Source: Smittium culicis
Lineage: Eukaryota > Kickxellomycota > Harpellomycetes > Harpellales > Legeriomycetaceae
DNA: 12,385 nucleotides
Reading direction: 5' to 3'
Assembly (NCBI GenBank): GCA_001970855.1
Contig: LSSN01001230.1
Location: 1 to 12,385 of the forward strand
Below, one piece after another: positions 1 through 12,385 of this stretch. The notes below the pieces were generated by a model that saw only the letters and a list, made by a program, of their open reading frames with translations, had not been told where the DNA came from and made no database searches. Within the stretch, counting starts at the first letter, position 1, and every line of letters starts with the position of its first letter. The translations under genes and the position numbers were made by a program.

Positions 1-305
1 AAGTTTTTTTATTTCCCTTCAGGTATAACCTTAAAGAATAAAAAATAAATAGTATACCTACGTTTTGATTGGAAATTTAATATTTGATATTACGTTTTGG
101 AGAAGCAAAAAAATATTTATATGAATGAGGATAAACTATATCTATTTCTATTTCTATTTTTTAATCGTTTGATTTTTCTAGTGAGACTAAAAGAGATAAA
201 ACATAGAGTGAAATCAAAAGAAGCGAATCTTATAATTTCTAAATCTTTATGAAACAATCAATTAAAAATATAAATCTGACTGATTTATTAAAATTTATTA
301 AATAT
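1..305. other. AT-rich flank without a gene
   Basis: No open reading frame of useful length and no RNA-gene signature is visible. The only ordered element is a short hexamer repeat, three copies of TCTATT at 141-158. The stretch borders the retrotransposon relic that begins at or before position 306, and its low GC contrasts with the GC-richer element to the right. Confidence 0.6.
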
Positions 306-1399
306 ATCATCTTATTCACCGACGAGTAAACCTAACTAGGATATAGTATGAACATCAGGTGGGACGTATCTGGGGCGATCGAGAACAACAAAAATAATAT
401 CATGAAGAGTGTATACGCTGCTTACAGCTTTCTGAGATGGTCTGATGTGATACAGTCATAAAAATCAAGTTGATAAATTCAGTCCTGATACTGATTGGGT
501 GTTACTATGGGGGGAAATTAGGAACGTGCGAAGCCCACTGGAAGCCCATAAAGTCGGAAATCAACAAGGCAATCCGATTGGTTGCCAACTTAGGGAAATC
601 TGCGGCCATAGAGCGTATCAGAGACGAACTGGCAATAACCACAGTGCTCATGCGCACCAGCACAGCCCGTGAGCGTGCATACCATAAGTGGCCAACATCA
701 AAAAAGTGGATATTCGAACTCATCATGGCACCGATGAAAGCCCGGATGACCACCTGGGTGACCGGGAGCGCCAGGTGGATCAAAAATTTTTGCTCTCAAA
801 ATTCAAACGGTCAGGCTATAATCACGATAGTCGACCGGAAACGACCAAATAACCGATCTGTCATCCACCGGTGGACGGTGGACCGGAAAATCGGCAAAAA
901 AGGCAACTGGATTGACCTTCAAGCTATGTATCCGGACCTGAAGCTGGGCACATTCCGGACTGCTCAGCGCCTGTCGAACATGAAAATCATCGACCAAAAA
1001 TTCAAAAAATTTTCCCCCTGCTGCAACTTGTGTGTACCTAAGACGTTCGACCACATACTTCTGAGCTGCAGCCGGTGGCTAAATCACCGAACAAAGATGA
1101 TCGGCCGGTTCATATCGACGCCGATCCGCTCTGACGAAAAAATTTTACTTTCGAATTTCAACGAAGCCCGGTTGGAGATAGTTGGTAAGCTCCTTGGGGG
1201 GGGGGGGTCTAAACAATCTTTGAGCCAGCTTCGAGCTGGCACAGCCGATCAAAATTTTGAGCTGGAAACAGCCAAATTTTTTAAAGGCATCCGCATGCCC
1301 AGAACACTTATACTACAAAGTATAAGTGATTTACCAGCCCCTTTAGATGAATTATTTGTGTGTATCAAAATGATAGATTGGTGTAAGAGTGTCGTTTGA
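306..1399 (+). mobile_element. 5'-truncated, decayed non-LTR (LINE-type) retrotransposon fragment
   Basis: This block keeps only the 3' part of a LINE second open reading frame. The first readable trace (306-461) is interrupted by stops but carries LGYSMNIRW, resembling the Y-L-G motif that follows the RT catalytic core in LINEs. Next comes a basic segment with NKAIRLVANLGKS, like the post-RT 'thumb' region, and finally a Cys/His knuckle near the C terminus. GC is clearly higher than in the flanks and falls sharply after about 1395, so the element is compositionally foreign or younger than its surroundings. No 5' part (endonuclease, RT catalytic motifs), poly(A) tail or target-site duplication could be recognised, so both boundaries are approximate. 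LINE origin is inferred from motif order. The clade (Tad, Jockey, L1 or other) cannot be assigned by eye. Confidence 0.75.
336..1399 (+). pseudogene. LINE ORF2 C-terminal remnant, frameshifted
   Basis: Two pieces in different frames form one remnant. Piece A reads from about 336 (LGYSMN) through VYAAYSFLRW to a TAA at 459-461; in the same frame upstream, TAA codons at 327 and 333 may replace ancestral tyrosine codons. Piece B is open from 446 to its stop at 1399, and homology-like sequence starts near 461 (KIKLINSVL), so the frame changes at about 455-461. Piece B has no convincing ATG: its first start-like codon is TTG at 470. It contains a basic, Trp-rich segment and a knuckle C-x2-C-x6-H-x4-C (first Cys codon at 1022), then about 100 residues. 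A run of 12 G at 1196-1207 encodes glycines. This is a relic and is very unlikely to make an active protein. Confidence 0.7.
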
Positions 1400-4364
1400 A
1401 AATTCTTTTTTATTATTTTTTTGTATTATGCATTTTTTTAAAATTATGTTTAATAAGATCAATGAGAAAACAAAAATAGTCTCAAGATTTCCAAGCTCGA
1501 GGAATTTTAACAATCTATAGGAGATATGTTTATTAAAAAATCTTGATTCTGTTTAAAACTTGTGCTACTTTCTTAAAATTTGAAAATATATTATATAAAT
1601 TTTTAAATGACATCGTGTACTAAGAATATTTTATCGCCAAGATTAACAGGGTTATCTTCCTCGTTGCATTAATACTTTTTTTAAATTGAAATTCTAAATT
1701 TGCTGGAATGTTTTTTATTGATGACATAGTTTTTAGTATTTTTATAACTTTTTAAACATTTTTTATATCTTTAGCTATACCTTAAATAATTCTTGATATT
1801 TACACTTTATAAAAAACATCATTGATTCTAATAAATTCATTTTGCGATTCAGTTTGATATTAATGATCAGAATTAACGATATTTATTATTATGGTATTTA
1901 TTATATTAGTTGTGCCGGAGATTAGTAAAGCGCTACAACAAAGAAAATATCTCATCAATTGACCATGGCTATAACCAAATAGTTGATTAACCTAGTTTTA
2001 TTACAAAGAGTTTTGATCCAGTTATAAGTTTTTTAGGAAATCACATCCTCTCTTTGTGAGTTTTGATGATTAGCCAAATTTATTATTTTATATTCACATC
2101 TATATTTTCTCTTCTTTTTATTCAAAAAAAAGGGGGTTTTATTAAACTTTTTATTCTAGTAATTTATTTTATCTCTAAAAGAAAAATAATAGTATTATTC
2201 TTATCAGTATAGAAGAAGAAATGGGCTATATAAAAAGCACAATTTCCTTCCAAAATGAAGGGTTATGGAGTTTTTTGATAGCATATAAATAAAAATTACA
2301 TTAAAAGAGTCGATTTAAAGTTTTTATATCTTAAAAGTATAGAAAAAAAAAGGTTTTAATTGAACCGAATAAAAACCTTATAACCAAATTTCAAAGTTCT
2401 AGGTGGAGTATTAGGTATACTCAGACATATTTTTAATACGATGAATTAATGTTGTAGTTATCATCTTTTTTCTAGTAAATTTATGAAATAATGATTGGTT
2501 AAAATAAAAATCGAGTAAAGCCTTGATATATGAAAAATTATTTATTTATTATTTTAACTGCATCTGTAATAACTATAATTAAAATTATAAACAATAATAA
2601 TAGGGAAAATTTTTATTTTAAATAAATAATACTTTGATACTTATAGCTCGAATTTTTAATCATTAAACATAATATACATTTTCAAACGCTTAATTTATGT
2701 ATATAGATATCAATTTATAAAAAATGTTGACCTTTATTTAAAATTTATATAAACAGAATTTCAGAAAAGGTTCAAAAAAATATATTTTAATTTCGCTCCA
2801 GTATACATAATATTGAATAAAAGTTTACTTATTTACACTATAAATTTATGTGGGAGATTATTTCCAGGAGATGAACTTTTCCCATTAAAAATATCTTAAC
2901 CATCATCTCTACTTATATTTTTAAATCAAATTAGAAAATACCATCGAATGATTTATCTGATACAAACTATAGATTTACCTAATTAAATAAGCAAATATTA
3001 TTTCATAGAAAAAAATTTCCTCTTCCCCCAAGAGTATCCCATATGCTACTTACAAAGAGTTGATTAAAAATATATTTTATCCAGTATTTAATTCTAGTAA
3101 TAATTACTAAGTAATTTCAATATGTGGTATGATATACCAAAGATAGCTTCCACCCTTTATTAGTGGAAAATATATCGCTATAAATACACTTGATGCTAAG
3201 TTTAATACATTTCAGCACTGAACCGGCAATCACCAAGTTATATAAGCAAGTTTCTCGATAGCCGCAAACTTCGGAGAGCCGTCTGACGTTATAGATTCGA
3301 ATGATTTTGAGCTGAACCATATCATTTTCTTTACGAATTATTGACAAGAAATAAAATTTATGAACAACTTGATTGGTTTTATTTTAAATATTAATTACTG
3401 CTAGAATGCTATGATACGCCTTTGATGAAAGATACTAAGTATAAAGCTAGCGCGTATTTTACATTTGGGTGATTATTTAGAGGTGCAGTAGTTTTTCAGT
3501 TAATATTTAATGCTAACCATCTTTGATATTATTTTTAAACTCTGATAGAAAGTTTCTTGAATGGATTGTTAGGCACAGTCGATAACTTTATTTAATTTAC
3601 AATTTCAAATAGGTTTTCTAAGAATATTTGATCTGCTCCTTCTGAGTAGTTCCCATTTACACAACTAAAATAGTTTTAGCTCATTTAATTTCACTTTTTT
3701 TTTTGTTAGTGATTTACGATTTTATTATATTTGATAGATTTATAAAACATAATATATATTCTGTTTAATTATATCATATTAATCGTATCTCCAAAAAATT
3801 TGATTAATTTTAGCAAAAAATGTCTACTAATTTCTAATTGAAAAAGGTCAATAATATATTTTTTATTCATAGAAATTCATTGATACAATATAGCCAATAG
3901 ACTTACCAATCAAATATTGTAATAATTTCAGGCCAGTAGTCTTTTGTTGTAGAAAATCACAGTGCCCTAGTATTTTCCAAATAAAAAAATGCATTGCTTT
4001 TTCGCGTTTATAAAAATTTATTAGTTACTACCCAATAAGCGACTATTATGCTCTTATTATTATTAGCGTATTAACTTCACCGCTAAAATTCCGAAAAGAA
4101 TAATTTAGTGTATAATTTTAAGAAAATTGTAATGAAATTTCCAACAGCCATTTTTTTATTCTTTATTATGATCACAAACTCTGATTAATATTATTTTCGA
4201 GTAAAATTACAATTGTTAAATAATCACAGATATAACTTATGCTCAGAATTCACCAAAACATAAAACCAAGAATTCTATAGTTTACAATCCTGCCATTTTT
4301 TATCAATCTAAAAATATTTTGAAATATAGCCTAAATCGAAACATTTTATTGAGATTTTTTCAAC
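1400..4364. other. 3-kb AT-rich intergenic region, no confident gene
   Basis: I find no recognisable gene, tRNA, rRNA or tandem array here. The sequence is dominated by A/T with many short T and A runs. Three patches have slightly raised GC and longer open stretches broken by stops: 1910-2209 (+), 3162-3341 (+, overlapped by an open 76-codon stretch on the minus strand at 3117-3347), and 3473-3657 (+). They may be decayed coding sequence or chance. A small palindrome, GAGTAT-TAGGT-ATACTC, lies at 2406-2422. The last few hundred bases before 4365 must contain the CDC5 promoter, but I see no canonical TATA box close to its start codon. Confidence 0.5.
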
Positions 4365-7136
<2,772 letters not shown>

Positions 7137-7285
7137 TTTTTTATTTTATTTTATAGCTTTTGTGTGTGCTCTAAATCTAATACATAAATTTGTTCATTTT
7201 AACTTTATTTCATTTTTTGCTGTTTAATATAAAATGATATTGTAGTTTCAATAAAAATAAAAATTTAAAATAAATTAAAAATGAA
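7137..7285. terminator. Shared 3' end region of two convergent genes
   Basis: This 149-bp spacer separates the CDC5 stop (+) from the Yrb30-like stop (-). AATAAA hexamers for CDC5 lie at 7250-7255 and 7256-7261. For the minus-strand gene, AATAAA (TTTATT on the plus strand) occurs at 7140-7145, 7145-7150 and 7204-7209. Each gene's likely poly(A) signal therefore lies close to or beside the other gene's coding end, so the 3' UTRs probably overlap. The hexamers are read directly. Their use is inference, since such strings are common in AT-rich DNA. Confidence 0.5.
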
Positions 7286-9701
7286 TTATTTTTTTCTATT
7301 GTTCTTATCAGATGCCAAATTTAATTGAGAGGTAGCTAGTGTTGAGTGGGAGGATTTGCCTATACCCGATTGCTTTCTCAATGGCGTATAAATTCTGATT
7401 GGTGTAGACATAACATCGTCTTTAAGTTTGGAATGCATTTTAAGGTTGCTAACAGGAGTTTGGTTCCTTACTTTGTTATTGCTCCAGGATATTTCATTGT
7501 TGGTGGACAGATTTCTATACATACCGGTACTATCTCTAGCCAAGTTATGAGCTTCCAAGCCAGCGTCTGACAGGCTTTGCCGTGAACCAGATAGGAAAAG
7601 CATCAGTTGCTCGTCAGGAATTTCTAAATGGGATTTTTGAAGGCACACTTCTGAAATGCAAAGGCGTAGTAAGCATTCTAATAAACTGAGACTACAAAGA
7701 GACCATTCATCAATCGAGAATGATATGTGGCTTGGGGTTTCACTGTGTTCAGTATGCGTTTCTTTTTCGTATGAATTTGTTTTGACTTTTTCAATCACAT
7801 GATTTTCATGTGGAGATTTATTTGTACTTTTTTGGAGTTTTATATTGTTGTTATCGGATGAATTCTCGCTCTCAGAGTTATAATCAGCTAGCTTTATTTT
7901 AGATGAATTTTTAGATGAGTAGGAATTTGATTGTGAATATTCATCAGAATCATACTGGTTATCAGAGTCAGTGGAGATAAAATCAGAGTCAAAACCAGAA
8001 TCTGAACTGGAATCAGAATCAGAATCAGAATCTTGCGTGTAACTTTCAACTTGGAGTGCAAGCCATATATAGCCGTCATATCTGTTACTTTTTTCATTTT
8101 CTAAATGTTCGTCTGATGAATCAGAGTCTGAGCTGGTGCTGCAATTGGAGTTGGAATCATCTGAAAGATTTTCATCACCCTGTGATTCATAATTATCTAT
8201 GTGCTGGCTATTTTTTCCAATTTTAAGGTTGGAGAGTTTTTTTTTTAATTTAGGAATTTTTGAGGAACTTTCTTTTGAGTTGAATGCAGTATCTTTGATT
8301 TGTAGAACCAAAACAGGCGAGTTTGAACCTTCGATGTTTAAAAGAGTACCAGATGAGGAGAAGTATAGCTTGTTTATATTTGCAATATCAAGTACAACGG
8401 ACTTTCCAGGTATAAAATCAGATTTAGATTGATTTGATCCATAGTCAATTTCATCATGGTATCTGCCATCGTTTAAGTTTTGAGTGCACGTTAATGAATA
8501 GCTATAATTAAACTTATTAAAATCAAAGTTTGATTCAATTTCATTTTTATTAGAGCTAGGCATAGATGATGATGATTTGTGTGTATAATGACATGAGCTT
8601 TTAAAAATTCTAAAAAGTTGAATTTGACATCTTGGGAAGTGTTCTTTCCAAGTAAAATCTGATAGAGATTTAGATCTAGCAGAACCAGAAAAAAGGGTAT
8701 ACAATTTCAGATCAAAGGGTTTTGAAACAGAGAATTTTTTAGTTTTTGGAATTGAGAATTTGGCAGGTTTATTTTTTTTATAGGCGAAGTTAGTTTGAGA
8801 AGGCACATGATTCAAGGTAAATATTTTTTTTCCTTTTTTGGTAGGCTTATTTATTACAGGAATGTTTTTGGCGTAACTATTGCGAGATAGTGACTCCAGG
8901 TAATATTTATAATCACTTGAAGAAGACACAATGAAAGAGGACGCTTGTAACAGTCTGCTCGTAGATATACCGGTTGGCAGAGAGCCGCTTAGATTAATAC
9001 CTGAAGTTGAGAGAGCCAAGTTCAATAAAGGGACAGCTTGGTCTATTTTTGATAGAAGTTGCTTTAATTCGGAAGATATTTTATCAATATAGTCAGAGTT
9101 TTCACTTTTTGAGTTAGTAGTGTCCTGATTATCTATTTTAGAGCTATTTTTACGGTAAATTTTTGGGAGACTTATAGTGAGAGGGAAATTGTGATCAGAA
9201 TCATCGACTTTGATAGTGGAGTTTGAGGTTATTTTTCTTGTTTTCTTTGGTTGATTGGTGCTATTTCCTGTTTTCTCGCCAAGCTCTATTTTTTCTAAGG
9301 AGTATATGAATGCATCAATGTCCTTTTTAAGAGAATTTGTTAGAGGTAGGATAGTTTTCATGACAGAGTTTCCTCTTGCGGTCATGATTCCAATCAAATC
9401 GATAGCAGGCATGATTGCTTTGAGCTTAGTTTCGAACAGGTCTCTTAAATATTTTAAGTCCGACCTTTTCTTTGAGTCTGATTTAGGGGCGTTTTTGATG
9501 TATTCTGATACATGTTTCTAAAAGAATAATGAGAGTTGTTAGGTTTTTTTGCGATGGGGGTGGGGATAACGAGTAATACTATTGTAATTATGAAGAGAGA
9601 GCAAAATAAATTACCATGGCGAGAGTTCCGGCAGCGCCAAATGCAGCTTTGCCGACTAGCGCAGCTGTTTGTACAGCGATATTTGAGAAAAAGCCATCCA
9701 T
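7286..9701 (-). CDS. YRB30: Yrb30-like RanGTP-binding protein
   Basis: Fungal Yrb30-type proteins bind Ran in its GTP form and affect Ran-dependent transport between nucleus and cytoplasm. My model has two exons, 9701-9615 and 9517-7286, giving 772 aa. Exon 1 starts at ATG 9701 (MDGFFSNIAVQTAALVGKAA), with an in-frame stop upstream and no earlier Met. Exon 2 continues KHVSEYIKNAP. Family-like blocks, recognised from memory, are: DLIGIMTARGNS and the following helix (about 68-105); LPTGISTSRLLQASSF (209-224); FDLKLYTLFSGSARSKSLSD with WKEHFPRC (297-326); IPGKSVVLDI (about 398-407); GYIWLALQVES (511-521); and WSLCSLSLLECLLRLC with LEIPDEQLMLFL (634-671). Residues 480-589 are very rich in Ser and Asp and enclose the IWLALQ block. 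The C-terminal 100 residues are not conserved as far as I can tell. Without the first exon the protein would lose 64 N-terminal residues. The family call rests on remembered motif patterns, not a search. Confidence 0.75.
9518..9614 (-). other. Intron of the Yrb30-like gene (97 nt, phase 0)
   Basis: On the minus strand the donor is GTAATT after CTCGCCATG, a CCTAACAAC branch-site-like sequence (CTAAC at 9542-9538) lies about 20 nt from the acceptor, and the acceptor is CTTTTAG ending at 9518. Splicing joins two open stretches in frame across a stop-containing segment, and the joined N terminus suits the family. Confidence 0.85.
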
Positions 9702-9927
9702 TATTAGCAAAATACGAAATAGATAAAATAGATGCAATAAGGTAGACTATAGTTTAGTTAAAGTAGATTTGGAAGGAGGAATGATTTATAGAAATTGTGT
9801 TATTTAAGGAAATTTAACTTAAGTTGGAGTAAAATAGTGACATAGAGATAAAGAGATAAAGACCTTATAGTAAAAAGCTAAAATAAATGATACATTGACG
9901 CAAAGAAACTAAAATTATATTAATGTT

Positions 9928-9963
9928 GAGCATACAGATATAAAGCTTAGCATACACATATAA
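9928..9963. repeat. Imperfect direct repeat, 20-bp spacing
   Basis: GAGCATACAGATATAA at 9928-9943 and TAGCATACACATATAA at 9948-9963 agree at 14 of 16 positions and are offset by 20 bp, with AAGCTT between them. Two similar boxes about two helical turns apart upstream of the Yrb30-like gene could be paired protein-binding sites. They could equally be a small duplication in AT-rich DNA. Confidence 0.4.
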
Positions 9964-10037
9964 TGCCTTTATCAATGGGGCATTATCAAATCAATCTCTA
10001 GATTTGAAAAAACGAATTCTTAGAAGCGATTTGATAA
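9960..10037. repeat. Cluster of overlapping inverted repeats
   Basis: Three perfect stems share sequence. ATAATGCC (9960-9967) pairs with GGCATTAT (9979-9986) across an 11-nt loop. TCAAATC (9986-9992) pairs with GATTTGA (10001-10007) across an 8-nt loop. TTATCAAATC (9983-9992) pairs with GATTTGATAA (10028-10037) across 35 nt. The third overlaps an arm of each of the other two, so they are mutually exclusive. The position fits either the p24 3' UTR or the promoter/5' UTR of the Yrb30-like gene. The pairings are read directly. Function is unknown. Confidence 0.5.
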
Positions 10038-10164
10038 GGGATAAAATCATAAATAAAAGTAGCGAGTAGAAAACGAGGGAAGAATATGTTGGAATGTGTA
10101 TTAGAAACAACCGGCAAATAAGAGTATAGTTAAAGAAAGGTATAGCTAAATAGGGTGGTAAATA

Positions 10165-11087
10165 TTAGACGAGTTTTTTGGCTTCGAAGAAGCGGCGCAA
10201 GTGACGTAGTTGCCAGTAGCAGACGATACCGATGATGGAGAATTGGACAATGGCCCAGAAGACGATTCTGTTGTTGATGGCATTGTTAGTAGAGTTGAAT
10301 TCGTGCTCGCGATCGATTTGGTATTTCTGTTCTTCACGGATGTTCGATAGCTTATTGTTTAAAGATTTAATTGTTTGTCCTAAAATACTCAATTTATTTT
10401 TAGCCTGACTAGCTTCATCTTCCTCCTTCAAGGCCATATCAATGGTAACTCTCTATTGGCAAAAACAAATAAAACAAAATAAAGCGTCAAGTATGTATAA
10501 ACAAGTAAAATACAAATAAAAAAATAGGTTACAATTTTGCTGTTTGGATTAAAGTTAGGGTTGGGTGTTTTGACAAAGAAGCAAACATTATGTCTACCAG
10601 CATTAACAACGGTATATGAGAAACGTCCCCTGTGTGTACCAATATGATTCATGATACGAGTGTTGCTAATTAAATCCTAATATAAAAATAAAGAGATTGA
10701 ATGTTTATTTTACTGTAAGGGAATAAGGCTGAGTATTGAATAATATTTTTTTGGAGGAAATAAAAAAACATACGTCAACAGTAACTTGGGCGTAGAGCAT
10801 TTGATCTTCTATTAAGCGACTCTCAGCTTCATTCCATTCATCAAGCTCGTATTTTCCTATTTTGAGTAAAAAAAAAAAACATGAATATATAAATAAGCGC
10901 TGAAAATCTATTGAAACTAAATATGGGTTAAGAAAAATAAAATAATCTATAAAGTACCTCTAATAACATAGTCTTTAGGCGATTCTTGGGGGAAACATTC
11001 TTGCATGCCGTTCTTAAGGTAGAAGTGGAAGGCATTAGCCATACTTAACAATACAGTTGCCAACAAAAATGTGATAGCTTTCCTCAT
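10165..11087 (-). CDS. ERP1: p24-family cargo receptor, alpha class (TMED4/9, Erp1-like)
   Basis: p24 proteins are type I membrane proteins cycling between ER and Golgi in COPII and COPI vesicles, and they help select cargo such as GPI-anchored proteins. Exons on the minus strand: 11087-10958, 10856-10774, 10676-10533, 10452-10165, giving 214 aa, normal for the family. Residues 1-19 form a signal peptide (MRKAITFLLATVLLSMANA), followed by FHFYLKNGMQECF, typical of the mature N terminus. The lumenal GOLD domain (about 20-125) contains GKYELDEW, GRFSYTVVNAGRHNVCF and KIRVTIDM. Cys31 and Cys103 are the expected disulfide pair. A coiled-coil-like helix (about 130-175) leads to the transmembrane segment at about 182-201. 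The cytosolic tail is RHLRRFFEAKKLV, with the FF motif for COPII and a KKLV dilysine-type signal for COPI. The RHL..FFEAKKLV ending matches the alpha class best. All splice junctions restore frame. It is transcribed in the same direction as the Yrb30-like gene downstream. Confidence 0.95.
10453..10532 (-). other. p24 gene intron 3 (80 nt, phase 0)
   Basis: The donor GTAACC follows AGCAAAATT, and the acceptor CCAATAG precedes AGAGTTACC. Splicing gives SKI-RVTIDM, the conserved strand at the end of the GOLD domain. The intron is open in one frame, so unspliced reading adds hydrophobic residues that are not part of the family. Confidence 0.9.
10677..10773 (-). other. p24 gene intron 2 (97 nt, phase 0)
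   Basis: The donor GTATGT follows GTTGAC, and the acceptor TATTAG precedes GATTTAATTAGC. A second AG 10 nt downstream (AATTAG|CAAC) was discarded because it breaks the reading frame. Confidence 0.88.
10857..10957 (-). other. p24 gene intron 1 (101 nt, phase 1)
   Basis: The donor GTACTT follows ATTAGAG, and the acceptor AAAATAG, preceded by a run of 12 T on the sense strand, precedes GAAAATACG. Splicing rebuilds a glycine codon in VIRGKYELDEW. Confidence 0.9.
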
Positions 11088-11127
11088 GATTTTTGGTATT
11101 GTGGATATTTTTGGTTACTTGAGAAAA

Positions 11128-11134
11128 ATATATA
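11128..11134 (-). promoter_or_regulatory. TATA-like box upstream of the p24 gene
   Basis: The minus strand reads TTTATATATTTT here, about 40-47 nt before ATG 11087. This is a plausible TATA element with a short 5' UTR. In DNA this AT-rich the match could be accidental. Confidence 0.35.

Positions 11135-12385
<1,251 letters not shown>

Larger units (their letters stand above)
9702..10164. other. Spacer: p24 gene 3' end and Yrb30-like promoter region
   Basis: The 463-bp spacer lies between two minus-strand genes. It must hold the p24 3' UTR and the promoter of the Yrb30-like gene. No AATAAA reading on the minus strand was found, so p24 must use a variant poly(A) signal or end elsewhere. The plus strand is G-rich relative to C (hand count 68 G to 32 C over 9781-10140), so the transcribed-sense strand is pyrimidine-rich. 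A direct octamer repeat GAGATAAA lies at 9845-9860, and several GATA-like AGATAA/TGATAA strings occur (9721, 9846, 9854, 10032). Their significance is unproven. The repeats are listed separately. Confidence 0.5.

Noticed and set aside
505..1054. Minus-strand open frames of 92 and 83 codons
   Set aside because: They are shadows of the LINE remnant, which has recognisable motifs on the plus strand.
3290..3310. TTCGAAT resembling a tRNA T-loop
   Set aside because: No acceptor stem, anticodon arm or A-box at proper distance could be found on either strand.
9536..9745. Plus-strand 69-codon open frame
   Set aside because: It overlaps exon 1 and the intron of the Yrb30-like gene and has no family features. 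The minus-strand reading explains the sequence.
10146..10337. 63-codon Ser/Thr-rich open frame on the minus strand
   Set aside because: It is an out-of-frame reading of p24 exon 4, which encodes the coiled coil and membrane anchor.
10428..10652. 74-codon open frame with a hydrophobic C terminus, seemingly a small membrane protein
   Set aside because: It is exon 3 of the p24 gene read into intron 3. The hydrophobic part is intronic.

Overview
The window is AT-rich nuclear DNA from a eukaryote, almost certainly a fungus. It holds three intron-containing housekeeping genes with short GT-AG introns (72-156 nt). One of them encodes a Yrb30-type RanGTP-binding protein, a family I know only from fungi. 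Very low intergenic GC, short introns and a CDC5 protein unusually close to the animal form would suit an early-diverging (zoopagomycete-type) fungus. That placement is inference only.

Layout from left to right. 1-305 is AT-rich with no gene. 306-1399 (+) is a decayed, 5'-truncated non-LTR (LINE-type) retrotransposon: the region after the reverse transcriptase core through a C-terminal Cys/His knuckle, with stops and a frameshift. It stands out by its much higher GC. 1400-4364 is about 3 kb of AT-rich DNA without a recognisable gene, with some possible decayed coding traces. 4365-7136 (+) is CDC5/CEF1, a spliceosomal Myb-repeat protein, four exons and 810 aa. 7137-7285 is a 149-bp spacer carrying poly(A)-type signals on both strands. 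7286-9701 (-) is a Yrb30-like RanGTP-binding protein, two exons and 772 aa, convergent with CDC5. 9702-10164 is a spacer with mutually exclusive inverted repeats. 10165-11087 (-) is a p24-family cargo receptor (TMED4/9 or Erp1-like alpha class), four exons and 214 aa. 11088-12234 is the upstream region of the p24 gene, with a TATA-like box and a strongly strand-asymmetric block. 12235-12385 is a perfect TTA trinucleotide microsatellite running off the end.

The three genes are unrelated in function (pre-mRNA splicing, nucleocytoplasmic Ran transport, ER-Golgi traffic) and look like ordinary neighbours, not a pathway cluster. The main annotation gain is in gene models. All three true start codons lie in short upstream exons (19, 87 and 130 nt) that open-reading-frame calling misses. 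I see no convincing new biological system. The least explained parts are the stem cluster at 9960-10037, the possible relics at 1910-3657, and the acidic Ser/Asp insertion in the Yrb30-like protein.
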